Below are positions 1 to 7,482 of a stretch of 13,194 bases of DNA, in pieces (position 1 is the first letter of the stretch; each line of letters begins with the position of its first letter). Source of the stretch: Pseudomonadota bacterium (GTDB taxonomy: Bacteria > Pseudomonadota > Gammaproteobacteria > Steroidobacterales > Woeseiaceae). The position numbers and the translations under genes were made by a program. Under the pieces are notes generated by a model. That model saw nothing but the letters and a program-made list of their open reading frames with translations. It was not told the origin of the DNA and did no database searches. The stretch spans positions 1 through 13,194 of the forward strand of contig JADFGH010000013.1 of NCBI GenBank assembly GCA_022567775.1, in the 5' to 3' direction.

Positions 1-103
1 AGCGAGGCGGCCGCCTGACCCGCGATTTCGCAAATCAGCTGCAGGCAACGCGCAAAACTGGGTGTTTTGGCTGGAAATGAGGCGTGTTCTGCTGGCAGGG
101 TTA
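1..103. other. Left-edge intergenic sequence with no supported gene
   Basis: I see no coding region that can be supported here. The plus frame starting at base 1 runs only five codons to TGA at 16-18 and could be the last codons of an upstream gene, but this is too little to call. No terminator hairpin with a T-run is visible. The SOS box and promoter region of the HNH gene follow. Confidence 0.4.
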
Positions 104-119
104 CTGTATAAATATACAG
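104..119 (+). promoter_or_regulatory. LexA (SOS) operator upstream of the DUF222-HNH gene
   Basis: The sequence CTGTATAAATATACAG matches the E. coli LexA operator consensus CTGTATATATATACAG at 15 of 16 positions, is flanked by TA on the left, and keeps both invariant half-sites (CTGT and ACAG, 8 bases apart). It ends 25 bases before the GTG start at 145. The AT-rich core (TATAAA at 107-112) could itself serve as the -10 element, so bound LexA would block the promoter. The box is seen directly; repression by LexA and induction by DNA damage are inferred. Confidence 0.85.
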
Positions 120-144
120 CAATTCAACGCTGGAGGACGGTCTG

Positions 145-1476
145 GTGACAAGCGCCGAGCAACCCGGGGAACAAAAGTCTTTCTACAAAAGAGGCGAGGA
201 AGTTGGCGCCGAGATTACCGAACTGTGTGGCTGTCTCTATGCGGCCACTTACCGATTACTGGTCCTGATCAGGCAGTTTGACGAGGAACACCTCTGGGGC
301 CTGCCGGGCCTTTGTTCATGTGCCCACTGGTTAAACTTGCAATGTGGCATCGGCATGAATGCGGCCCGTGAGAAGGTGCGGGTGGCCAATGCGTTACCTG
401 AATTGGCAAAGATAAGTGAGGCATTTTCGAAAGGCGAACTCAGCTATTCGAAGGTCCGGGCCATGACCCGGGTCGCCAACCAAGAAAATGAGGATTTTCT
501 GCTGATGATCGCGCGCCATGGTTCGGCACATCACGTGGAATCGCTGGTCGCGAAATATCGTCGTGCAGTGCGGCTTCAGGATACGGAACTCGCCAACAAG
601 CAATATGCGGAACGGTCGGCGCATTACTACTTCGACGACGACGGCACGTTTATTCTCAACGCTCGATTTCCGGCAGAACAGGGCGCCATGATCATGAAGG
701 CGCTTGATCTGGCAGTCGATCAAAAAGACAATTCTGTGGACAGTTCTTCACCTCGTGAACGATTTTCCGCACGCCGCGCCGATGCGATAGCCGAAATGGC
801 GGAGAGTTACCTCGCGCATGGCCTGGCGTCGTCAGCGACGGGCGATCGTTACCAGGTGATGATCCACGTTACCGCTGAAACTTCCGATGACGCCGAGTCC
901 ACCAACAATTATCTCGAGAACGGCCCCCATGTTTCCGCTGAAACATCGCGACGCATTGGCTGCGATTCCAGCATCTCGATACTTCATGAAGACAAGGACG
1001 GTCAGCCGCTCAATATCGGTCGCAAATCCCGTGTCATACCACCTGCGATGCGACGTGCATTGCGGGCGCGTGACGAAGGCTGCCGCTTTCCGGGCTGCAC
1101 TCACAAATATTTCATCGACGGACACCACATCAAGCACTGGGCGGATGGTGGTGAGACGAGCCTCGGGAATCTCGTGCAACTCTGCAGATTTCATCACCGC
1201 CTGGTACACGAAGGCGGATTTGCTTGCGAGCAGTGTGACGATGGACGGATTCTTTTCCGGGATCAGATTGGTCAGGTAGTTGATAGCACCGGATACCTGG
1301 AGCCGTCGGGATACGAGCTTGCAGAATGGATGCGCAACAAAATGGAGGATCTGTACATAGATTCAGAAACCTGCGTCTCCCACTGGTATGCCGGCGATAC
1401 GATGGACTATGACCTGGCGGTCGGTTCGATGTTTCAGTGTGCAGCCCGAACCGCAGATAAACATATGCTTATATGA
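145..1476 (+). CDS. DUF222 domain-containing HNH endonuclease (13E12 repeat family)
   Basis: This 443-residue protein has the two-part layout of the DUF222/13E12 family: a helical DUF222 region over roughly residues 30-290, then a C-terminal HNH nuclease domain. The HNH module starts at C313 (CRFPGC), continues through IDGHHIKHWADGG (HH at 327-328), then NLVQLC with C347 and FHHRLVHEGG with H350/H351. It therefore has the two Cys-containing zinc knuckles and the catalytic histidines expected of an active metal-dependent DNA nuclease. The GTG start at 145 is chosen because GGAGG lies at 132-136, 8 bases upstream. The biological role and target of this family are poorly known; in mycobacteria related repeats (REP13E12) are linked to prophage-like elements. 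The LexA box just upstream suggests DNA-damage induction. No mobile-element ends are visible. The domain assignment is firm, the function is not. Confidence 0.9.
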   Translation: MTSAEQPGEQKSFYKRGEEVGAEITELCGCLYAATYRLLVLIRQFDEEHLWGLPGLCSCAHWLNLQCGIGMNAAREKVRVANALPELAKISEAFSKGELSYSKVRAMTRVANQENEDFLLMIARHGSAHHVESLVAKYRRAVRLQDTELANKQYAERSAHYYFDDDGTFILNARFPAEQGAMIMKALDLAVDQKDNSVDSSSPRERFSARRADAIAEMAESYLAHGLASSATGDRYQVMIHVTAETSDDAESTNNYLENGPHVSAETSRRIGCDSSISILHEDKDGQPLNIGRKSRVIPPAMRRALRARDEGCRFPGCTHKYFIDGHHIKHWADGGETSLGNLVQLCRFHHRLVHEGGFACEQCDDGRILFRDQIGQVVDSTGYLEPSGYELAEWMRNKMEDLYIDSETCVSHWYAGDTMDYDLAVGSMFQCAARTADKHMLI

Positions 1477-1506
1477 TTGACCCTCCGTTGTACTTGCCCA
1501 TAAACT
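1477..1506 (+). promoter_or_regulatory. Promoter for the SAM riboswitch-metB transcript
   Basis: TTGACC at 1477-1482 (5 of 6 matches to the -35 consensus) is separated by 18 bases from TAAACT at 1501-1506 (4 of 6 matches to the -10 consensus). Initiation about seven bases later falls at around 1513-1514, exactly where the P1 helix of the SAM riboswitch begins. The -35 directly follows the stop codon of the HNH gene (1474-1476), so metB has its own promoter. This is a motif reading only. Confidence 0.55.
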
Positions 1507-1513
1507 TAGCGTT

Positions 1514-1630
1514 ACTCATCGAGACCGGCTGAGGGAAAGGCCCTTTGAAGCCGGGGCAACCTTCAGGACTAACCATCCTGAAAAGGTGCCAACTCCTGCG
1601 GTGTAGAAGTTTTACATCCGAGAGATGAGT
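1514..1630 (+). ncRNA. SAM-I (S-box) riboswitch upstream of metB
   Basis: All landmarks of the S-box aptamer are visible in order. P1 pairs ACTCATC (1514-1520) with GATGAGT (1624-1630). P2 has a CCGGCT/AGCCGG stem with an inner GGG-CCC helix. The conserved GGCAACC stands at 1555-1561. P3 is CAGGA/TCCTG. The conserved AAGGTGCCAACTCCTGC segment starts at 1583, and P4 pairs GGTGTA with TACATCC. In this family S-adenosylmethionine binding stabilises P1 and turns off downstream methionine genes. The position directly before metB fits that role. No hairpin followed by a T-run is seen between 1630 and the metB start, so control of translation is more likely than transcription termination (inference). 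Confidence 0.93.
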
Positions 1631-1677
1631 GTCAGTGCAACACAGGGCACGACACCCAGCCTTTGCGGTTTTCGCAG

Positions 1678-1720
1678 GATTCCGATGAGAGAGTGGCGAC
1701 CAGGTCGCCAAACTGGAATC
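1678..1720 (+). promoter_or_regulatory. Candidate expression-platform hairpin of the SAM riboswitch
   Basis: An outer stem GATTCC (1678-1683)/GGAATC (1715-1720) encloses a perfect 6-bp inner stem TGGCGA (1694-1699)/TCGCCA (1705-1710). A second copy of GAATC at 1733-1737 lies between the ribosome binding site (GGAG near 1726) and the metB ATG, and could compete for GATTC at 1678-1682. This offers a way to switch access to the start region. The pairings are visible; a regulatory role is a guess. Confidence 0.35.
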
Positions 1721-1737
1721 AAAGCGGAGTCCGAATC

Positions 1738-2928
1738 ATGAGTTTTTCTGAAAACTCTGCAACCGTAGCGGTGCGTGCGTCACTGGAGTCTGACAGTCAG
1801 CACGGAGCTGTCGTGCCGCCGTTGCACCTGTCGTCCAACTATACGTTCGCCGGTTTCGGCCAAAAACGGCAATACGACTACTGCAGGAGCGGCAATCCAA
1901 CGCGTGATGCGCTGGCCGATGCACTGACCAGGCTGGAAGGCGGCGCCGCTGCGGTGATTACGTCATCCGGCATGGCTGCGCTGACGCTGCTTACGCAACT
2001 GTTGAAGCCTGGTGAGTTGCTGATTGCACCGCACGACTGCTATGGCGGTACCTACCGCCTGTTTGAAAGTCTGTCCGCCAAAGGACACTTCGAGGTGTTG
2101 TTCGTTGATCAGACTGATGCTGCAGCACTACGACAGGCATTTGCTCGCAGGCCGCAGCTGATTCTTGTCGAGACACCGTCGAATCCCTTGCTGCGAATCG
2201 TGGATATCGAATCGGTAGTTGCTGCGGCGCGCGCTTGCGGCGCCCTGGTGGCGGTGGATAACACGTTTCTTTCCCCGGCATTGCAACAGCCGATCAGCCT
2301 GGGAGCAGACATCGTTGTGCATTCCACAACCAAGTACCTCAACGGCCACAGCGATGTCATCGGCGGTGCCGTGGTTGCCGCATCCGATGAACTTGCCGAG
2401 ACCCTCGCGTGGTGGGCGAATTGCTTAGGTATTACGGGCGCGCCATTTGACAGTTACCTGACCTTGCGTGGCGTCCGGACATTATTTGCGCGCATGGAGC
2501 AACACGAAAAGAACGCCAGCTTGCTGGCTGGCGTGCTCGATGAGCACGAGTTAGTGAGCCGCGTTTACTATCCCGGCTTGTCCACTCACGCGGGACATGA
2601 AATTGCCTGCCGGCAGCAACAGGGATTCGGCGGCATGCTGAGTTTTGAGATCGTTGGCGGTGAACCGGCGGTGCGTGCGTTCCTCGAGAATCTTAAGAAT
2701 TTTTCGCTCGCCGAATCACTTGGCGGCATCGAAAGCCTGGTTTGTCACCCGGCGTCGATGACGCATGCGCCGGTTAGCGCTGACGCGCTTGCTGCTGCGG
2801 GCATCGGGCAGAACCTGATTCGCCTGTCGGTCGGCATCGAGAGTGGCACGGATCTCGTCGATGATGTTGTCGCGGCGCTGCAGGAGGCCCGGAGGGCGAT
2901 TCAGGTCCCGCAGGCGGCTCTGGCTTAG
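1738..2928 (+). CDS. metB: Cystathionine gamma-synthase (MetB)
   Basis: This 396-residue PLP enzyme of the Cys/Met metabolism family joins an activated homoserine (O-succinylhomoserine in E. coli) with cysteine to give cystathionine, in the cytoplasm. The PLP lysine is K199 in HSTTKYLNGHSD. The cofactor-phosphate loop YCRSGNPTR (48-56), APHDCYGG (98-104) with Y102, and DNTFLSP (174-180) are intact. The C-terminal LAESLGGIESLVCHPASMTH (starting at 324) is characteristic. Long stretches follow the E. coli MetB text rather than cystathionine beta-lyase or O-acetylhomoserine sulfhydrylase. An upstream in-frame ATG at 1663 is rejected: it sits in the leader, lacks a ribosome binding site, and would add 25 residues not seen in MetB, whereas the ATG at 1738 follows a GGAG. 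The SAM-I riboswitch upstream supports the methionine assignment. No metL or metC follows; the next gene is convergent. Confidence 0.95.
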   Translation: MSFSENSATVAVRASLESDSQHGAVVPPLHLSSNYTFAGFGQKRQYDYCRSGNPTRDALADALTRLEGGAAAVITSSGMAALTLLTQLLKPGELLIAPHDCYGGTYRLFESLSAKGHFEVLFVDQTDAAALRQAFARRPQLILVETPSNPLLRIVDIESVVAAARACGALVAVDNTFLSPALQQPISLGADIVVHSTTKYLNGHSDVIGGAVVAASDELAETLAWWANCLGITGAPFDSYLTLRGVRTLFARMEQHEKNASLLAGVLDEHELVSRVYYPGLSTHAGHEIACRQQQGFGGMLSFEIVGGEPAVRAFLENLKNFSLAESLGGIESLVCHPASMTHAPVSADALAAAGIGQNLIRLSVGIESGTDLVDDVVAALQEARRAIQVPQAALA

Positions 2929-2955
2929 CTCGCGATTAATCGCTGGCCAAACCAC

Positions 2956-3435
2956 TCAGGATTCGTCGCTTTCTTCAATGATCTCTTCCGGTTCGGCTGG
3001 CGGCAATGGCTTAGCTTTTGGTGGTTCATGCATCCGCTCCAGCATCCCTTCGACGTCCTCTTCGGTGATCTCGCGGAAATAGCCGAGACGGCATGCGTTG
3101 CCCTCCTGGAGGCCCGTGCCACTGCGGTAAAGTATCCGGATCATGTCGAGGTTGCATAAATTGCCGTTCGTTGTGCGATACGAGAATCGCTGCTCGCGAG
3201 ACAGCCCGTGGCACTGACGTGGCAGTCGATTGTGGTAAATGGTCTTGCCACGAGTGTAGAAAAGGATGTTGAGGTCATCCATGACCTTAGTGGTCCGTAT
3301 GGTGCGTGTATTGATGCATCTCCGGAGGCTTTCATCCTTTACCTCATCTACCGGTTCCTCATCTGCCGTCGACCCTCCGGAGGTCAACAGGCCGAAAAGG
3401 CAGGCCAGCCAGGCGAATTTGTAGCGTTGCTTCAT
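2956..3435 (-). CDS. Exported DUF6491-like hypothetical protein
   Basis: This is a 159-residue protein with an N-terminal signal peptide: basic MKQRYK, a hydrophobic stretch to about residue 18, and a likely signal peptidase I site after STA at 22-24. The mature domain has four cysteines (C40, C75, C94, C115), enough for two disulfides, and the pattern CI-x-T-x(6)-DD-x-NILF, YHN-x-LP-x-QC-x-GL, RFSY, LC-x-LD-x-I. From memory this resembles DUF6491, a small periplasmic family of unknown function in gammaproteobacteria. It ends in a Pro- and acid-rich tail (from about 138). It begins 9 bases after the leuB stop on the same strand, so it may be the last gene of the leucine operon, but no ribosome binding site is evident. 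It converges on metB with a 27-base gap. Function unknown. Confidence 0.75.
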   Translation of the reverse strand: MKQRYKFAWLACLFGLLTSGGSTADEEPVDEVKDESLRRCINTRTIRTTKVMDDLNILFYTRGKTIYHNRLPRQCHGLSREQRFSYRTTNGNLCNLDMIRILYRSGTGLQEGNACRLGYFREITEEDVEGMLERMHEPPKAKPLPPAEPEEIIEESDES

Positions 3436-3444
3436 AATGGCATT

Positions 3445-4506
3445 CTAAGCGATGTGGCGCATGATCGCCTCGGTCATTTCGACCGTGGATAGTACCGCTT
3501 CGTCGCCCGTGGCAAGATCGGCCGTTCTGGCGCCATTCGCAATGACCTGCCGCAACGCGTTCTCTACCAGTGTCGCTGCTTCTTGCAGATCCAGGCTGTG
3601 CCTGAGCAACATGGCGACACTGGCAATCATGCCGCAGGGGTTCGCGATTCCCCGGCCGGCAATATCGGGTGCAGAGCCGTGAATCGGTTCGTACAATCCA
3701 CGCGTCGTGTCTCCCAAAGATGCAGATGGCAGCATGCCCAGTGAACCGGCGAGCATCGATGCCTCGTCCGTCAATATGTCGCCAAACATATTTTCCGTGA
3801 CGATGACGTCGAAGTCTGCCGGCCGATTGATCAGGTGCATCGCAGCGGCATCGACCAGCATGTGTTCGAGCTTGAGGCCGCCAAATTCATCAGCGATCGT
3901 CTGCGTGCAGACATCGCGCCAGAGCCGCGAGGTTTCCAGGATGTTTGCCTTGTCCACCGAACAGAGATTGCCCTTTCTGTTCTGGGCGAGCCGTGCCGCA
4001 ACCCGCACGATGCGTTCGATTTCATAGCGATGGTAGGTGCACAAATCACTCGCCGAATCTTCGTCGCGAGTTTTTTCACCGAAGTAAATGCCACCGGTCA
4101 GTTCCCTGACAACCATCAGGTCGACGCCTTGCAGTCGATCATGCTTGATGGGCGACGCGCCTGCTAACTCATCAAATATCTTCACCGGCCGCAGGTTGGC
4201 ATATACGCCGAGTTCTGCACGCAATGCAAGCAGGCCCTGTTCCGGCCTGACTGCGGCGTTCGGGTCCGACCATTTCGGTCCGCCGACAGCACCGAGTAAT
4301 ATCGCGTCGCTGTCACGGCAACTGGCGAGCGTATCGTCGGGACACGGGTTGCCGACCGCGTCGATCGCAACGCCGCCAATCAGTTGCGCGGAAAATTTAA
4401 AACGGTGACCGAAAGATTCGCCAACGTGTTGCAGCACGCGCAAGCCTGAGTCCGTGACCTCGGGGCCGATGCCGTCGCCGGCCAGTATGGTGATCAGGGC
4501 GTCCAG
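3445..4506 (-). CDS. leuB: 3-isopropylmalate dehydrogenase (LeuB), probable CTG start
   Basis: LeuB oxidatively decarboxylates 3-isopropylmalate to 2-ketoisocaproate with NAD+, the third step of the leucine branch. With the start at 4506 it is 353 residues, normal for the family. Visible motifs: AGDGIGPEV near the N terminus, LRP with R106, RELTGGIYFG (about 134-143), catalytic K186 in CSVDKANILE, metal ligands D219, D243 and D247 (the last two in NMFGDILTDEAS), and YEPIHGSAPD (272-281) for nucleotide binding. The essential GDGIGPEV lies upstream of the first in-frame TTG (4443), so the true start must be further 5'. Between the in-frame stop at 4521-4519 and that motif there is no ATG, GTG or TTG. 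CTG at 4506-4504 is the best candidate, 8 bases after GAGGAG (4520-4515). It overlaps leuD by 13 bases, implying translational coupling. Confidence 0.93.
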   Translation of the reverse strand: MDALITILAGDGIGPEVTDSGLRVLQHVGESFGHRFKFSAQLIGGVAIDAVGNPCPDDTLASCRDSDAILLGAVGGPKWSDPNAAVRPEQGLLALRAELGVYANLRPVKIFDELAGASPIKHDRLQGVDLMVVRELTGGIYFGEKTRDEDSASDLCTYHRYEIERIVRVAARLAQNRKGNLCSVDKANILETSRLWRDVCTQTIADEFGGLKLEHMLVDAAAMHLINRPADFDVIVTENMFGDILTDEASMLAGSLGMLPSASLGDTTRGLYEPIHGSAPDIAGRGIANPCGMIASVAMLLRHSLDLQEAATLVENALRQVIANGARTADLATGDEAVLSTVEMTEAIMRHIA

Positions 4507-5078
4507 GAACGCGTCTCCTCAAAATTCCTGATCTGCTCATCGTGCTGCTGCAGATAAGCAAGCTGATCGATTCCCTCGAGCAGGCAGTGACGCGCAAAGC
4601 TGTCGATCGGATAGTTGACTGCACGTCCGTCGGGCAGGGTTAGTGTTGATGCGGCGACGTCGATTACGACCTCGGCGCCGGGATTTTCAATCAACCAGGC
4701 ATGAGTTTCTTCATCGACGACGATCGGCAACAATCCGTTTTTCAGAGAGTTGCTGCGGAAGATATCCGCGATCGCCGTGCTGATGATGGCACGGATGCCG
4801 TAATCGAGCAGCGCCCACGGCGCGTGCTCGCGCGAGGAGCCGCAGCCGAAATTATTTCCCGCCACCAGGACCTGGCACCCGGTGGAGCCCGGAGTGTTCA
4901 AGACGAAATCCGGGTTGTCGGAGCCGTCCGCATTGAATCGCCAGTAGGCGAACAGGTGGCGGCCGAGGCCATCTTTGGACGTTGTCGTCAGAAAACGGGC
5001 CGGAATGATCTGGTCGGTGTCTATGTCCACCATCGGCAGTACGATAGTGCGCGACCTCAATTGCGCAACAGCGTCCAT
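4494..5078 (-). CDS. leuD: 3-isopropylmalate dehydratase small subunit (LeuD)
   Basis: This 194-residue small subunit pairs with LeuC to form isopropylmalate isomerase, which converts 2-isopropylmalate to 3-isopropylmalate. The N-terminal DIDTDQIIPARFL (18-30) and the swivel-domain signature NNFGCGSSREHAPWAL (75-90) are the family hallmarks, and ADIFRSNSLKNGLLPI is also typical. The ATG at 5078 has a GAGGG about 10 bases upstream, lying in the last codons of leuC, whose stop is only 3 bases away. The 3' end overlaps the proposed start of leuB. The LeuC-LeuD-LeuB order with gene ends touching implies coordinated translation of the two subunits and the next enzyme. Confidence 0.97.
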   Translation of the reverse strand: MDAVAQLRSRTIVLPMVDIDTDQIIPARFLTTTSKDGLGRHLFAYWRFNADGSDNPDFVLNTPGSTGCQVLVAGNNFGCGSSREHAPWALLDYGIRAIISTAIADIFRSNSLKNGLLPIVVDEETHAWLIENPGAEVVIDVAASTLTLPDGRAVNYPIDSFARHCLLEGIDQLAYLQQHDEQIRNFEETRSWTP

Positions 5079-5081
5079 GAA

Positions 5082-6500
5082 TCACTGTCCCTCGAGATAG
5101 GGTCGCGGGTCACACACGTGGCCCGCAATGGCGGAGGCGGCGGCTGTCATCGGACTGGCGAGTATCGTGCGTGCGCCAATGCCCTGGCGGCCCTCGAAGT
5201 TCCTGTTGCTGGTACTCACGCTGAGCTTGCCGCTGGGAACAGTGTCGCCGTTCATGCCGATGCACATCGAGCATCCGGATTCGCGCCATTCCGCGCCTGC
5301 CTGCTTGAATACCTTATCGAGGCCAATCTTTTCCGCAGCTCGTTTGACTTGTTGCGAGCCAGGCACGACCAGCATTCTCACGCCCTCGGCAATCTTGCGG
5401 CCCCTTAGAATTTCCGCCGCCTGTTGTAAGTCCGAGAGGCGGGAATTTGTGCAACTGCCGATAAACACGACGTCGAGTGCGACATCGCTGAGCGGCTTGC
5501 CTGGACTTATTTGCATGTAGTCCAGCGCCTTGCGAAATCCTGGGTTGCCGTTCGCGTCGGGGACGGGATCGTTTACAGGTATCACCATGCCCGGATTGGT
5601 GCCGAATGTGACCATCGGTTGCAGTGCGGTGCCATCGACATCGACCGAGCGGTCGAATACGGCTTCCGCGTCGCCTGGCAGCGCGCGCCATCTATCGACG
5701 GCTGCGTCCCAATCTGCGCCCCGGGGGGATCTCGGCCGTCCGCTGAGATATTCAATCGTCTGGTCATCCGGTGCGATCATGCCGGCACGTGCCCCGGCCT
5801 CGATAGACATGTTGCACACTGTCATGCGCGCTTCCATGTCCATGGCCTGGATCGCGTCACCGCGAAATTCGATGACATGAGCGGTTCCGCCGTCGACGCC
5901 AATCTGCCCGATAATGGCTAGAATCACATCCTTTGCGGTAACCCCCAGCTGCAATTGCCCGCTCACATTGATCGCCAATGTGCGGGGCTTTCTTTGCAGT
6001 AGACACTGAGTCGCCAGTACGTGTCCGACCTCGGTAGTTCCGATACCGAACGCCAGTGCTCCGAATGCGCCGTGCGTACTCGTGTGGCTGTCACCGCAGA
6101 CGATCGTCTTGCCAGGCTGGGTCGCGCCGAGTTCAGGCCCGATGATGTGCACGATGCCGCGAAATTCGCTGTCAAATCCGTGTAATTCCAGGCCGAAGTC
6201 ATCGCAGTTTTTCTGCATCTGGCGAATCTGGTTGGCTGCGCCTTCGCTGACCACGGCGAGATCCTTGAAACTGCGAAACGCGGTGGTTGGCGTGGAGTGA
6301 TCCATGGTGCCGAGTGTCAGGTCGGGGCGGCGCACCGCAATGCCTTTTTCGCGCAGCAGGGCGAATGCCTGCGGCGTCGTGACCTCGTGGATCAGGTGCA
6401 GGTCGATGTAGAGAATTGCCGGCGTCGCGGCGGTCTCGTCTTTGACGAGATGATCGGTCCAGACTTTCTCGAACAGTGTCTTTGGAGAACTGTGGCTCAC
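5082..6500 (-). CDS. leuC: 3-isopropylmalate dehydratase large subunit (LeuC)
   Basis: LeuC is the aconitase-family subunit that holds the [4Fe-4S] cluster used to isomerise 2-isopropylmalate. The protein is 472 residues from the GTG at 6500. The three cluster cysteines are present: C350 in GSCTNSR, and C410 and C413 in GCSMCIGMN, close to the E. coli positions. Other family motifs are [11 protein letters not shown] near residue 31, [10 protein letters not shown], and [21 protein letters not shown]. The open frame extends 32 codons upstream into ilvE (to 6596), but that extension is low-complexity antisense-like sequence. The GTG at 6500 gives the usual N terminus ([10 protein letters not shown]). 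It starts 7 bases after the ilvE stop, and its ribosome binding site is weak, so it probably depends on translation of ilvE. Confidence 0.96.
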   Translation of the reverse strand: MSHSSPKTLFEKVWTDHLVKDETAATPAILYIDLHLIHEVTTPQAFALLREKGIAVRRPDLTLGTMDHSTPTTAFRSFKDLAVVSEGAANQIRQMQKNCDDFGLELHGFDSEFRGIVHIIGPELGATQPGKTIVCGDSHTSTHGAFGALAFGIGTTEVGHVLATQCLLQRKPRTLAINVSGQLQLGVTAKDVILAIIGQIGVDGGTAHVIEFRGDAIQAMDMEARMTVCNMSIEAGARAGMIAPDDQTIEYLSGRPRSPRGADWDAAVDRWRALPGDAEAVFDRSVDVDGTALQPMVTFGTNPGMVIPVNDPVPDANGNPGFRKALDYMQISPGKPLSDVALDVVFIGSCTNSRLSDLQQAAEILRGRKIAEGVRMLVVPGSQQVKRAAEKIGLDKVFKQAGAEWRESGCSMCIGMNGDTVPSGKLSVSTSNRNFEGRQGIGARTILASPMTAAASAIAGHVCDPRPYLEGQ

Positions 6501-6507
6501 AGCGTAA

Positions 6508-7467
6508 TTATGTACCGCCGGCGGCGGCGACGGGTGGCGCGTCGAGGCCCTCCAGCCATTCCTGCGAGTCTTCGGTTTCCCCGGAAAACAGGCCAAAAAA
6601 CGCGTCCTGTAGTTGCTTCGTTATCGGCCCCCGCCGGCCCGTACCGATTTCAATCCGGTCAACCGATTTGATCGGCGTAATCTCTGCCGCCGTGCCGGTA
6701 AAAAACATCTCGTCGGCGAGATAGAGGCTCTCACGCGGGATAGCTCGCTCCTCAACCGTGAATCCGATACGTGCCGCCAGTTGCATGACGGTGTCTCGTG
6801 TAATGCCTGTGAGAATAGAAGAGCTTGCAGAGGGCGTAACAATCTTGTCGCCAAAAATCACGAAAAGGTTTTCACCGGCGCCTTCGCTGACGGTGCCATC
6901 GGTTGACAAGGCGATGCCCTCGGCGAAGCCCAGCCGTTTTGCCTCGGCACTGATCAACTGGCTCGACAAATAATTGCCGCCGGCTTTCGCGAGGGCGGGG
7001 ATGGTATTCGGTGCAACCCGCTGCCAGCTCGAGACGCAAACGTCCACGCCCTGCTCGAGGCCATCGGCACCGAGGTATGCGCCCCATTCCCAGGCGGCGA
7101 TCGCGACGTCGACCGGATGTTCCGGTTGCGGCGCAAGACCAATGTCGCCGTAACCACGCAATGCGATCGGACGAATATAAGCACCGTTCTTGAGTTCATT
7201 CGCGAGCACAATTTCCTTGCAGGCGGCGATCAATTCGTCACGCTCGTAGGGAATTGGCAAACGATAGATCTTGGCGGAGTCAAAGAGGCGTTGCATGTGA
7301 TCCGTCAGCCGGAACGCCTTCGGCCCGCCGGGCGTCTTGTATACCCGGATACCCTCGAAGACGGAAGAGCCGTAATGCAGCGCATGTGACAGCACGTGAA
7401 CCGTAGCCTGCTCCCACGGCACCACCCGGCCATTCATCCAGATTAATTTTCCGCCTTCGAAACTCAT
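6508..7467 (-). CDS. ilvE: Branched-chain amino acid aminotransferase (IlvE)
   Basis: This is a fold-type IV PLP aminotransferase that makes leucine, isoleucine and valine from their 2-keto acids with glutamate. It has 319 residues. The N-terminal [10 protein letters not shown] and [16 protein letters not shown] (28-43), the PLP lysine K161 in [14 protein letters not shown], the cofactor-binding E195 in [10 protein letters not shown] and the C-terminal [13 protein letters not shown] (254-266) all follow IlvE. D-amino acid aminotransferase and aminodeoxychorismate lyase are less likely on length and motifs. The last 20 residues are an Ala/Gly/Pro-rich tail of no obvious function. It lies 15 bases after leuA, splitting what is usually a leuA-leuCDB block and bringing the final transamination into the same transcript. 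Confidence 0.95.
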   Translation of the reverse strand: MSFEGGKLIWMNGRVVPWEQATVHVLSHALHYGSSVFEGIRVYKTPGGPKAFRLTDHMQRLFDSAKIYRLPIPYERDELIAACKEIVLANELKNGAYIRPIALRGYGDIGLAPQPEHPVDVAIAAWEWGAYLGADGLEQGVDVCVSSWQRVAPNTIPALAKAGGNYLSSQLISAEAKRLGFAEGIALSTDGTVSEGAGENLFVIFGDKIVTPSASSSILTGITRDTVMQLAARIGFTVEERAIPRESLYLADEMFFTGTAAEITPIKSVDRIEIGTGRRGPITKQLQDAFFGLFSGETEDSQEWLEGLDAPPVAAAGGT

Positions 7468-7482
7468 CCGTGTAGCTTATCA

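Noticed and set aside
1663..1737. Possible longer N terminus for MetB
   Set aside because: The 25 extra residues fall in the riboswitch linker, have no counterpart in MetB, and the upstream ATG lacks a ribosome binding site.
2932..2943. Palindrome GCGATTAATCGC between convergent metB and the DUF6491-like gene, as a terminator
   Set aside because: The stem is only about four pairs with a four-base loop and no T-run follows on either strand.
4701..5408. Plus-strand open frame of 235 codons
   Set aside because: Shadow of leuD and leuC; no coherent protein features.
6501..6596. Possible longer N terminus for LeuC inside ilvE
   Set aside because: The extension is antisense-like and basic; family length and N-terminal sequence fit the GTG at 6500.
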